Shown: piece by piece, positions 36,203 through 56,638 of the stretch
Layout of the letters: each line of letters starts with the position of its first letter
How positions within the stretch are numbered: position 1 is the stretch's first letter
Source of the DNA: Thuidium tamariscinum
Lineage: Eukaryota; Streptophyta; Bryopsida; Hypnales; Thuidiaceae
Direction of reading: 5' to 3'
Length of the DNA stretch: 64,000 nucleotides
Assembly (NCBI GenBank): GCA_947034885.2
Contig: OX344750.2
Location: 17,106,053-17,170,052 of the forward strand
Program-made: the position numbers and the translations under genes
Notes under the pieces: model-generated
Database searches by the model: none
Told to the model about the DNA's origin: nothing
The model's input: only the letters and a program-made list of their open reading frames with translations

Positions 36203-37593
36203 ATAGTGGGGTACCAATCAAAATGGCGTTTTCAAATTTTTAGTAAAATAAATTTTAGGGCTGCCAACTTTAATAGCCTCTTTAGAACTGAAAATTTGAT
36301 ACTTTAACAAGAATTTTTTTTCCACAGGATCATCTCTAAGTTAATAACACATGTGCTAAATTTCAAGGCTAAAAAATTTACATAAAAAATGATATTCAAA
36401 ATCTACTAACATATATAGCTGTGAAAAAAATTTCACTACTTTCAACTTTGATACCCTCCTAAAAATTGAAATTTTATTTTTTTTGCTAGGAAGTTTTTGG
36501 CATGAAATAAACTCTATGTTTGCAATATGTGTAAAAAGATGAATAAAAAAGGAGATATTTGAAATCTACCAACATGTATAGTTTTGAAAAAGAATTCATA
36601 GTTACCAACTTTGACGGCCTCTTAAGGGCTCAAAAATTGGTTTCTTACTATGAATTTTTTTGGATGAAATCACCTCTTTGTTGATAACATGTGTTCTAAA
36701 TTTCAAGTTCAAAATAATTACCTACAAAAAGATATTTAAAACATTCCAACATGTGTAGTTGTGAGGATGAGTTTTTACATCTATGTCAAATTCTAACCCA
36801 CAAAATGACACTATACTAAGGGCTCAAAAACTCATCCCTACAACTACACATGTTTCATGATTTTGAATATCTTTTTTGGGTAAGTTTTTTGAACTTGAAA
36901 TTTAGCACACATATTATCAGCATAAAAGCAATCTCATAGGAAAATTTTCATGGTAAATAGACAAGATTTTAGCCCTTGAGAGTGTGTCAAAGTTGGCTAT
37001 ATTGAAAATTTTCTTAGAGCTCTACATGTTTGGAGATTTTAGATATCTTTTTATGGGTAAGTATTTTCAACTTGAAGTTTAGAACACATGTTATCAACAT
37101 AGAGGTGATTTCACAAAAAAAAATTCATAGTCATAGTAAGAAACCAATTTCTAAGCCCTTGAGAGGGTGTCAAAGTTGGCAACTATGAATTCTTTTTCAA
37201 AACTATACATGTTGGTAGATTTCAAATATCTTCTTTTTTATTCATCTTTTGAACTTGAAATTTTTAACACATATTCCAAATATAGAGGTTATTTCATGCC
37301 AAAAATTTCCTAGCAAAAAAAATAAAATTTCAATCCTTGGGAGGGTATCAAAGTTGAAAGTAGTGAAATTTTTTTCACAGCTACACATGTTGGTACATTT
37401 TGAATATCATTTATTGTGTAAATTTTTTAGCCTTGAAATTTAGCACATGTTTTATTAACTTAAATATGATCTTGCAAAAAAAATTCTTGTTAAAATATCA
37501 ATTTTCAGCTCTAAAGAGGCTATTAAAGTTGGCAGCCCTAAAATTTATTTTACTAAAAATTTGAAAACGCCATTTTGATTGGTACTCCACTGT
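36203..37593. mobile_element. Foldback element with ~180-bp sub-repeats, copy 2
   Basis: Ends are inverted: TAGTGGGGTACCAATC on the left and GATTGGTACTCCACTG on the right, with TA beside the right end. The first 60 bases (including AAATGGCGTTTTCAAATTTT) are mirrored at the far end. Inside, the unit marked by TTTGA(C/T)ACCCTC recurs near 36267, 36447 and 36610, and its complement near 36980, 37157, 37342 and 37518. It shares ends and unit with the element at 6135-7118 but has more units. No coding frame of note. It appears non-autonomous. Confidence 0.8.
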
Positions 37594-38053
37594 ACATTTT
37601 GAATCAAGCCCAATCCATGATTGATAATGTATGAAAAAATAATATCAAGAGTTTCATCCTCTTGTCATTTTGCTTCAAAATGAATACATCTATATTTTGA
37701 AGCAAGGTAGGAATAGAATCAAACAGCATAAAAGGTCCATAGTTGTGTTTTTAATTGGATTTCAAAATTCATTCATATTGGATTTTACTTTTTTTCAATT
37801 TATTAGACTAACAAAAAAAATTGAAACAATACACTTCAATTTTAGCTCTATACAAATTCATTTAAGAATTTGAATCTTCTTCCCTAAAGTTATAAAAATG
37901 TAATTCCTTCCCAATTTCAAACTATATCTAAAGATTTTGTTGAAAGGCTTCAAAATACAAGGGTATTCTTGAAGCAAAATCAAATTATGTTGATTGCCAC
38001 AATTTTCTTCATTGAATAGATTTCAAGAAAGTATGGTTCATTATGCAACAATG
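37594..38053. other. AT-rich spacer between foldback element and MITE
   Basis: No gene seen. The layout (foldback element, spacer, ~225-bp MITE) repeats that of 6135-8060. Confidence 0.4.
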
Positions 38054-38303
38054 CTAGTTTGTGACTATGAACATGCACGCATGAAAGTATAAACACATGA
38101 GCTTGAAGTATGTATATAAGTTGATACATAACAACCATTGAAGGTGATTATAACTTAAACATCTATAATGTAGGTTTTTATAGCATAGCTTGTAGTATAG
38201 TTGTTCAAATAATTATTAAAAAATTCTATACTATAGACACCTACATCATAGTTATGTAGTCTTCTAGGCTAATGGGCTCACACTCTTATGCTCACATAAT
38301 AGT
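38054..38303. mobile_element. ~250-bp MITE, copy 2
   Basis: Left end CTAGTTTGTGAC, right end GCTCACATAATAG. The interior matches copy 1 (7836-8060) through CATAACAACCATTGAAGGTG and TTATAGCATAG. Ends have drifted slightly. Confidence 0.65.
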
Positions 38304-38760
38304 GACCCTTGTTTATTATGCTTAGTGTGTGAAATTTATAGATCAACACAAAAGATGCATTGCATTTTGACTTACCTACAAGTAGTAAACCTCCTACATA
38401 TATAATCCCTTATAGATTGTTCTACCTTTTGACATCCTATTTACATATAGAGAGAGAGACCTATGTAAAGGGAGGCTATTTACCTTGCAAAATTGATAAA
38501 AAGACCTAGTATTTCTTAAATATATATAAATGTTGGTGTTTTGGAGCATCCTATTGGTACTTATAATTTTTCCAAAGGGGTATTTTAAGATGGGGTATAT
38601 TACTTATACCCCATTTTTTTTCTTAGCCCAAAAGATTTTCTTACATCCCATTTTTTTCCCTTTTCCCCCATTATTTTTCTAAAACCCCATTTTTTTCCCT
38701 TTACATCCTATATTTTTTTCCTTATCCCCATTTTTTTAAACCCTATTTTTTTCCCAACAA
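38304..38760. other. T/C-rich low-complexity DNA
   Basis: Contains an imperfect array of CCCCATTTTTTT(CCC)-like units at about 38600-38757. No gene. Confidence 0.6.
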
Positions 38761-38968
38761 TACTAGTATGTGAGCATGAAAATGCAAGCATGTATATAAG
38801 TAGATATACAACAACCATTGAAGGTGATTATAACTTAAACATCTATAATATAGATATTTATAGCATAGTTGCACTATAATTATAGAAAGTTCTATACTAT
38901 AGATACTTTTATCATAGTTATATAGTCTTTTAGGCTCATGGGCTCACATTCTTAGGTGCACATAGTAG
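38761..38968. mobile_element. ~208-bp MITE, copy 3
   Basis: Starts TACTAGTATGTGAGCATG and ends GTGCACATAGTA. The interior carries the same words as copies 1 and 2. It sits inside the CCCCATTTTTTT-like low-complexity array, which continues after it at about 38970-39110. Confidence 0.65.
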
Positions 38969-41900
38969 CAACCCTCATTTTTTTCTTTATCCCCCATAGT
39001 TTTCCTTATACTCTATTTTTTTCCCTTAACCCCTATTATTATTCTTACACCTCATTATTTTTCTCATAACCTCCTTTTTTTTCTTTAGACACTATTTTTT
39101 TAAAACTTCATCATTGTGAAAGTGCATAGCAATTTTATAGCAATGTTGAAATTCATGTACAGAAAAAAAAAGAAAAAAAAGAAAGACTAAGATGAATGCA
39201 GTACATGTCTAAAACAATGAAAACAGTAGAAGAAGAGAAGATCTATCCTAAAATAATACATTTAAAAGGTTTGGAAATCTCTATATTCAATAACACATTT
39301 AAAAAGTCTAGAAGTCTTTGCACCTAAGTACTTGAGTTCTTAGGATAAATAAGTAGGTGGTGCGCTTTGAAAGTTCACAAAATTGTGCAACTCAAAATAT
39401 AAGTCTATCGTAGCAATTTATATTTGCACAACATCTAAAATTTGAAACACAACACAAGTGTACAAGTAGCCGCACATGGATGTCGAGATGATCACATGAT
39501 TGTTCTTTTGTAAGATCTTTGGCAAATGTAGCCAATGCACCCTAACCAAGAAATCCAACAACATTTTGCCTCCAAATTTGCAATCAAGTAGCACAACATG
39601 CAAAACCAAAACTTAGATAGAGAAATCAAAACCACAAACAAAGCACAACTATCAAAGCTAGTGCGGAGGAAACAGCATAGAAATTCTAAAAACATTTGAA
39701 CCGATGTCATAATGTTTCTCTTTCAACCTTCTCAACAGAAATTCACTCCATCATTGGATAAGCCTAACCTTAGATATTAAAGCTAGAAGTATTTATTGCA
39801 TATATTGTATGTATCTTGTAGTGAACTATTGTGTTTTGAGTATGGCAAAATCTGATACTATAGTGAAGCAACCAATTTATAATTTTGGAACTTCTACATG
39901 GTAATCTTGACTTCTTTCTTTTTCAAGTATACCTTTTTGTATATGCTCATTTACATCTACTATTGATATAATTCTAGGGTATATACATAACCATGTTTTA
40001 TATATGATTATGTTTCACACTTTTAAAGCACCCTACTATATATGTAATTTGTTTACAAAATTTAAATAGAATGAATATATAGGATCCTATATTTTATCGC
40101 ACATACTTTCTATGTTTTTCGATAGTGCCTCCCCCCCTAAGTTTCACAAGCTAAAACTTTGTCTTAGAATAACAAAAATTATTTTTGATATATATTTATT
40201 TAGGTATAATTCTCTTTATCTTTGTTAAAATGGAAAAAGGTTCATTTTTTCCTCTATGTTGTTTTGCAAGAAGATAGTTCATATGTTCAACAATACTATC
40301 TAGAGAACACATTTTTTTGTAAGGTGTTTATGTTTAAGGGAAATGTTGGTTTTATTTTTGTAAGAAAAATAGAGAATATGTGTCCTTTTTTAATATTTAT
40401 CTTTAGAATGGAAGAAAAAGGAATAATTACATTTTGTTGATCGAGAGTTTTTGAATGGAGCTTCTTATTGAAGTTTAGATATTCATAACAATGACAATGA
40501 TATTCAAAGATAGCAACAAAAGGGGTGTAGGAGATTGATTTTGTCTATTTTGATTATTTGTCTACTTTATAAGCTCAAGTCATAAAGATAAAAGCTTCTA
40601 AGTATTACAAACTACATTTGATTATATATAAATGATGTGAATGTTTATATAATGGTTGATGAACACATCTTCAATTACTTACATTGGTTAGTATGCAATG
40701 ATTTGTGAATGAAAATGAAAATAGAATATAATATGTATAGAAATTTGTACATGATTTATTCTATATATAATGCATTCTTTGGATGCATTTTTTTTGTAAT
40801 TTGTTGTCAATTTGTACCAAAATAATGGGCCTTGTTTTAGACCTTTGGAACATAAAGAGTAAAATCTTAAATGAATCACCAAAAACTTTCAAATTAGAAA
40901 AAAGCTTAGATGACATTGTTAGTTTGTCAATAAAAATAGAATCATGGATATGGAATTTGTACTAGTGTGATATTTTCTATTCGATATGTAGACAAATGTT
41001 GAATTTTGGAGCATTCCTATTCCTATAAAATTTGATATCGCCACTTGGATACTTCATAAATAATGAAAAATAAAAATTGCTTAGAAGTTGCTAAGTATAG
41101 ATTAATTTTTTTCCGAACTATAATCATTAAAGGTGCTCCAATGCTAATTGTAGATCAAAGAAAGGCCAAGTGTAGTGATGATTGGGATCTTGAGTTGATT
41201 TTATTTGAGAAACTTTCATCGTTGTTCAAGTTGCTTTCAAAACTCTATTGATTCTTTTTGTAGAGAATTAGTTGACACATTCAATAAATCATTGACAGGT
41301 CAAGGTCTTGAAGAGGAATTTGTAATCTGTCTCATTCCACAATCAAAAGGACAAAAGGGTAATGTAATAGATCCGTTGGGACCCATTCATTATTAGCTAG
41401 ATCCACATGTCTATATCAAATCCAAGAGATGGCGACTGTTGGAACTACGTACATAAGCACTCTAGACTTTGGTCTTGTAAGTACAAAAACTCATATCAAA
41501 GAACTTATAATTTTTTTATAGACTTATAGATTGTAATATAGCTTATAAAACACTTACAGATTGTAATATAGCTTATATAACATTCAAATTCAAATAAGTG
41601 TCAAAATCATTTCCACACTTAGATTTTTCTTCTTTATAAATGCCAACTAGTTTTTTTAACAATGTAGAGCCTTTATTATCAAATTTTCACATATTTGAAC
41701 TTTTATAATATATAAAAGTCATCAATGTTTATCAAAGATGAGGATAAAAAAATATGGCATTTATACCATTTATTATCTATATTTTATTTTAAATAATAAT
41801 AGTTTTTAAATATAATTTTATATATTATTAAATTATTATCAATGAATCAATTGAATATATTAGTAGTTGGCTTCATACATTTGTGTCTTTGATGTAGAAG

Positions 41901-42061
41901 ATGTATTTTAAATAAAAAATGTCTTTGCTTTACATCAATATTTTGACTTGTTACTAATTCTATATTATTCAATAATGTTTTGTTTTATTTATTTCTTAAA
42001 ATTTTGATTTTAGCTTAATGAAATGTACTTAAGAAAACAAATACTTATTTTGTTTTGTCAT
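38969..42061. other. AT-rich intergenic DNA, no supported gene
   Basis: Starts with the continued T/C-rich array and an A-rich GAAAA stretch (39160-39190). Two short + strand open frames at 41063-41251 and 41205-41396 look slightly protein-like but I recognise no domain and the reading is interrupted. No other structure seen. Confidence 0.4.
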
Positions 42062-42069
42062 GTACCAAG

Positions 42070-42366
42070 CCCAGGGAGGACACTTCTTGTGTATTTGGAG
42101 GACCCACGTGCGGCGGTGGGGTATTTTTAGGGGGCTATCAATTACTTGTAATCATTACTTGGCAACATTAAAAAAGCCCCTATTTTACCATAAAGCGGAA
42201 AAATCAGCCATATTATCGTCTCTATTTTATTTTTAAAACACTTTGCCTTTTTAATTTTCCCTATTTTATATATATATTTCTTATAAATTTTACCCAAGAT
42301 TATTTAAATGTACCCTATCTTTCGCCGCACGTAGGTTATTAAAAAACAGAAAGTGTCTTCCCCTAG
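42070..42366. mobile_element. hAT-like MITE with 8-bp target duplication, 297 bp
   Basis: Flanked by the direct repeat GTACCAAG (42062-42069 and 42367-42374). Ends CCCAGGGAGGACAC (left) and, on the complement, CTAGGGGAAGACAC. An inner inverted pair CGTGCGGCG / CGCCGCACG (about 42108 and 42322) extends the symmetry. The 8-bp duplication and YAGGG-type ends suggest hAT. No coding capacity. Confidence 0.8.
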
Positions 42367-42374
42367 GTACCAAG

Positions 42375-43090
42375 GTAATTTGTAAAGTTGTATAAGTTAG
42401 ACATCATTGTAGAAGAATATTGAGCACTTATTTTTGTAATGCTCTATTAGTGTTGATATTGGTTGTAGGATAGGATTTATAATAAATTATAAGATACTGT
42501 ACTTTTAGTATTGATATTGATGAATTAAATATTATACAAATATAATCAAATACGTAAAATAGTTATCATCTATATTTTATTGATCCTACTAGAGGCCTAA
42601 ATATATTAATAGAAATAATGTTTCTAAGTGATACCTCATAATAATCATGTAAGTGTTTCTAAATTTGAATTATTCAATAATATTTGTTATTGATTTTAAT
42701 GATCAAATTGATACTCAATTTTAAATTGTTGGTTTGGCTACAATTTCACTAGAGATGCATTAACTAATTGAAGGGATTTAGAGGCCTTAACTACACAATG
42801 ATTGAATATTTTGATTGAATTTCAACACTTTCATCTTTACAATGTCCTAGATTTATATCATTCATACACCAAGAACCACAGGGGGTCAAATCTAATCAAA
42901 TAGGGTGTCAATGCAAATGGTCATTGAGGTCAGTTTTATATTTTCTACCATCATGTAGTTAAATCATGGATTCTATTTTTGACTTGAAGTTGTAAATACT
43001 TTATTAGATGAATTTGTAATTGAACTTGTATTCTAGAAGCACATATTCTATGTACTATGTAACTTAGAGATTTCCAATGAATTTTCATAG
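42375..43090. other. AT-rich spacer
   Basis: No gene or element recognised. Confidence 0.5.
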
Positions 43091-43380
43091 TCATTAGGAA
43101 GGATTTGAGGGCTCTAGGAGCTTGTGAGTTCCCACAGCCCAAAATCGCAAAAACGGCCGCGGGGACCAGTTCTACAGGAATCCGACATGGTCGAGACTGT
43201 ACCACGTCATCGACTTTTTTTTTGGACTTTTTTTTGGACTTTTTTTCATATTTCAGGACCCCCAATTTTATTTTATTATATTTATTTATTTAAATGCTGA
43301 CCAACGGCCATCCGTTCCCAGATCAGTTTCAGGAATAGTCCCGAAACGGCCCTTTGCAGCCCTCAAATCCCTCCTAATGA
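43091..43380. mobile_element. 290-bp MITE with 23-bp terminal inverted repeats
   Basis: TCATTAGGAAGGATTTGAGG... at 43091-43113 is mirrored, with one mismatch, by ...CCTCAAATCCCTCCTAATGA at 43358-43380. The interior is GC-rich near both ends (AAACGGCC motifs) with a GGAC(T)8-9 tandem in the middle (43213-43248). Related fragments occur near 24690 and 35215. The target duplication is not clear, so the superfamily is open. Confidence 0.7.
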
Positions 43381-45630
43381 TTACAAAATTTTGATTCAAC
43401 TTCCAACAGCTTTCATTCCAATTAACTAATCTAATTCAATGATATTTTACAATGGTAGCTACCTAAGAGGCAATGCAATCCTTATGTTGGAAATTTAAGG
43501 TATCACTATTCTATCAATTATTGATCTCCTTTTATTTATTGTTAGAGTTTTTAAAGAATACTTTTTATAAGTCAAAGACAAAGATATTTTGGATGAGTTA
43601 CTAATATTAAACATTTATATTATAATTGATCTTACAACTTCTAGTCTGAGTTTTTAGAAATTAATAATAAGAACCATCTTCAAAGTTAATTTGGACAATT
43701 TTAGATTTTATTACCTTATATTGGCATCTTTATTCCTAAAGGACTAAAAAACCTATAGTGAACTTTTGCGATTTTTGGCCTAGCCATTGTAAAGCTAAAA
43801 TAATGTATTTATAAAATTTATTTTTAGAAGAGTGTCTGTAGTATGACTAGTGTACTAATTGTGTTCATACAATATAAATGAGTTGTGTGTAGAATTATGA
43901 AGGGAAATATATTTTCAATTTGAACTTAAGTAATTAAACAAAAATATTATTTTCATTTAAAGGAAACCTAACTATATTATCTTGTAGCTAACTTATCAAA
44001 GTATATTGCATTAAAATATCAAAGTGAAAAACTCATTAATTGTAAGATATTAGTTACTTTAGAACTTCAAGGAATTTTTGTTATGACTTTGCACTTGCAT
44101 AGTTCATTTTTCAATTTTTTTCTAGCAAATTGTAATTATATGTCTTAAGTATAACTTGTTTACATTGGTGAGTTGCTTTAAATTTAGTTGAAAATCCATC
44201 TAAAGTTCCAGATAAAAAACTCAAGTGCAAAAAAATTGTCTTATATCCTAACTTGCTTTTGTTTAATGAACACTATATAAATACACTACAAATTTTTAAA
44301 GTGTCAAAAAAAGATGAACCAAAATCAATATTAGACTCTTGCAAATAGTTGTTATTCATTTTAATTAAGGTTCTATTGTTTAAAAAAGGTTTTCATTAGG
44401 TACAATCGCATTAATCTAGAGGAGCATATACTTAAAATTCAATAGTTCAAATGCTTTAATATTAAAAAAATCAAAACTGCCAAGTAGTCCTTTCCTTCAT
44501 TAACTATAGTAGTAGCATTTTAAATCAATAAATGTCGAATCCTGACTCTTATTTTTCTACCTCAAAACAAATCCAAAATTCATCTAAAACATTCAATCTT
44601 GTAATGGGAGCTTGGCTTTGTAATCAACATCATTATTCATGTGTGCTAGCTTTAATAGTGATTTGTTGACTATAAATATATACTTGTGTGTTGATTTAGG
44701 AATTTAAATCTAAAGAAAGACTAAATAATCTATAAGGCTCTTTGAAGGTACTAGGTCTATCGAGGACTGATCCTTTGACTAAAGACATCTTTTTTTATTG
44801 GTACTAAATTGAGACCTAGGTCACAAGTGAAAAAACCCCATGTGTACTATAGAGCTATTTTTGGGAACTAGGTAAGCTACTAGGCTATTTATGGATATTA
44901 GAGAATTTATGATTCTACTTATAGGAACTAACTTCAATATCAATTCTTAAACAATGGAAACATCTCTTTCTATTGATGAGGGGAGCAACTTGGATGCATG
45001 ACCAAATAATCTATATATTTATTTATAGATGTTTGCTTCAATTTGGATTCTCAGACTATTGAAGTACCTTTACCTTTTTGTTGATTCAAGGTTCCAATTT
45101 TTTTCTAGTTTAGTCTACAAAAGTCTACAACAAAAAACCTTGAAACTTTCTACTATATTAAATTCTTTTGCCATAGTTTCTAGCCAATATGAAATTCTTA
45201 TATCGTATGTACAGATCTCATTTGGACAAAGGCATGAGTCAAAAATTGATTTTCTAGCCCACATTTTTCGGGGTTTGATTAAGACAAACGTGTGAGCCAA
45301 AATTGATTTCCTACATCACATTCTCAAGGGTCTGATTTGGACAAACAAGTGAGTCAGAATTGATTATTAATGTCATGTTCTCCAAGGTTTACTAGTCACA
45401 TTCTTAGAGGCCCATGTGGTATTTTCTACGGTCGGCATCATTTGACACCAATCATAAGATGACACATGACACTTCTGGAAACCTCCCCTCAAAATCTCTA
45501 TGAATAAATTTAACCTTTACATCGGGTCTTCTACTTGCAACACCTTTTACTTCAATTCATGCACTTCTAACATAGCTTAGTTGGATATAGATTTTTTGGA
45601 GTTGCAACCACCAGAGATTGATGCAGGATG
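43381..45630. other. AT-rich intergenic DNA with a diverged tandem repeat
   Basis: No gene seen. At about 45210-45395 three diverged units of about 60 bp recur, each with a GGACAAA(C/G)..GTGAG(C/T)CA.AATTGATT core. Nothing else was identified. Confidence 0.45.
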
Positions 45631-45634
45631 TTAA

Positions 45635-45875
45635 ATCCTACCATCAAAGGTGGCCCAATAAGGTAATTTTGGGATTATCTGGAGTAAAAGTGAAAAAAAG
45701 CTCCCTATTTGGTGTTGTATCTAGACCTCCCTAGGTAATTTGGGGTCTCTAATTGCAAATAAGAATTCAGAATTTGCAAAAGAAAAATTATTTTTTGCAA
45801 AACAAACAAACACTTCTATGTTTTTTTTCCCAAGGTAAGTCTATCCTGCTGGGCCCACCAATTCGATGGTAGGAT
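45635..45875. mobile_element. TTAA-flanked MITE A, 241 bp
   Basis: TTAA at 45631-45634 and 45876-45879 flanks ends ATCCTACCATC (left) and GATGGTAGGAT (right), perfectly inverted for 11 bp and loosely for about 26. The TTAA duplication is the piggyBac signature, although a three-base TAA/TTA duplication of the Harbinger type cannot be excluded. It shares its right TTAA with the next element. Confidence 0.7.
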
Positions 45876-45879
45876 TTAA

Positions 45880-46150
45880 GGTAAGTACGCCCAAAAGCGC
45901 CTTGTTCCTAAAAGCGTCATCTACAGTGCGCATACATTTCCGAAATTAGTCATGTTCATAGACTGTAGATGGCGCTTTCACAAACAGACTTTGACTGTTA
46001 ATAACTTTTGCATACGGTATCCAAATCTTGCGTTCTTTGATGCGTTGGAACATGCTTTCACTTGCCAACAAGACTACATCAAAATTTGAACTAATTAATA
46101 GCAGGAACTAGGCTCAGTATGAATAAGTGGCGCTTTTGGGTGTACCCACC
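45880..46150. mobile_element. TTAA-flanked MITE B, 271 bp
   Basis: TTAA at 45876-45879 and 46151-46154 flanks ends GGTAAGTACGCCCAAAAGCG (left) and, on the complement, GGTGGGTACACCCAAAAGCG. A second inner inverted pair (AAAGCGTCATCTACAGT near 45913, ACTGTAGATGGCGCTTT near 45961) forms a sub-hairpin at the left. No coding capacity. It lies about 1.5 kb upstream of the demethylase start codon. Confidence 0.75.
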
Positions 46151-46154
46151 TTAA

Positions 46155-47630
46155 CGTCCTCTGAGAGAGACACTGAAACGCTTACAATTCTGCCCATTCC
46201 ATATCATTTCATAACTTAAGCTTACATAATACAAGGAGCGCTGTCCCACTTCAAACTCACCGCTTATTAGGGGCGGGGGCGTCCCCCCCAAGGCGCAGCG
46301 GCCAATAAGGAAATCCAAAATCCATCCGCCCGCCCGCTTCATGTTAGGGAGACAGAGCGCCTCGCCTCTCCTAACCCTGCAACTTCTGCGTCGTTGCCAT
46401 TCTCGCGGACATCGTCAGCAGCAGCAGGAGCAGGAGGGGGGGAGCTAGTAGTCAGCCTGCCTTTTAGCCTCTTTTTCTCTTCGGTCTCCCCTGCCAAGGC
46501 CAACGCCATCGCCAGCCCACCGAAGCAACAACGACAACAACAAACCCACGACACCAAACACTACTACTAACTTACGCCCAATACTCCCCCGGCCTAGCCT
46601 CAATAATTTTCTCAATTTCCTCGCCCTTGCCTTTCTCCCCATAGTCAATCATTTTCCTATTCTCGCTCTCCCCGGAATCCAGGGCTCCTTCCTTCCTTCC
46701 TTTCTTTCTTCCTTCCTTCCTTCCATCCTTCGTCGAGTTCTTACTAAGTTAGTCGTCGTCGTCGGTGTTGGAAGAAGAAGGAAGGAATGTGGGACCGAAG
46801 AAGAAGGAATGTGGGCAATGTTTGTTTAGTCCCAATTGTTGGGTAGTTCGTATTGGTTTCCGTTTTTTTCTGTTTGGAGAAGGTTTGGAGGGATAGTGGT
46901 GGTTGCTCCGCTGGACAGAGGAGGACGACGTTCGTGGTGTGGTGTGGTTGGCCAGGTGCGTGCGTTTTGGTGTACGCCGGGGGGGCGGGGATTGCGTTTT
47001 AGTTTGAGAGGAGGACGTCGTTTGGGGGAATAACCCTAACTCGTGTGCCTTGTTGCGTTTTTTGGGTGTGTGTGTGGGTTGTTGTTTCCTGTTCGGGTGA
47101 TTGCGAGAGTGGATTTAATTAATGAAATTGTCATTTGACTTGACTTTTGGATTATTTTATTGCGTTTGGATTTGTATTTTGAGAGCGGGAGAGGAGGGTG
47201 GGAAAGGAGAGAGGAAGGACAGGAAGGAGAAGGAAGGATAGATTAAGTTAGTTGTGGGTTGGGGAGAGTTTTAATTGGTTGCGTTCTTTCTATTAGGGTA
47301 TGCAAATTCACGAGCGGACGTTTCCTGTTGTTTTTTCGCATTCTGTTTTCTGCATTCTGTTTTTTGCATTCTTCTGTTTTGAAGGGATTGTTTTTGTTTG
47401 TTTGCAACGGGTGTTTTTGATCCTCAGGATGGAGTATCCGAGGTTACTACTCAATGCGCCTCGTTGGCTCGGTTTGGGACCGGGACTAGGTGAGGCTCTC
47501 GCGGTCTGTGAGAGTGTAGTTTAGAACGCGAGGATGGAGGGGAGAGTGCGAAGGAACCGTTCATCATAATATTTAATCAAACAAGTAAGTAAGTAGCAGC
47601 AATAGGGGTCCGGGCGGGGTTTCCATAAGC
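46155..47630 (+). promoter_or_regulatory. Promoter/leader region of the demethylase gene
   Basis: GC-rich compared with upstream DNA. It holds a CTTC/CCTT microsatellite (about 46687-46727), AACCCTAA at 47032-47039, a threefold GCATTCTGTTTT-like repeat (about 47338-47372), and an open frame of 74 codons (47300-47524) ending 106 bp before the main start codon. If transcribed, that frame would be an upstream ORF. The transcription start is not determined. Confidence 0.45.
47032..47039 (+). promoter_or_regulatory. telo-box-like AACCCTAA upstream of the demethylase gene
   Basis: Exact AACCCTAA about 590 bp before the start codon. Same word as upstream of the other three genes. Confidence 0.35.

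Positions 47631-56638
<9,008 letters not shown>

Noticed and set aside
41063..41396. Two short + strand frames that look faintly like a transposase or FAR1-type tail
   Set aside because: No diagnostic motif, AT-rich codons, interrupted by stops. Not enough to call.
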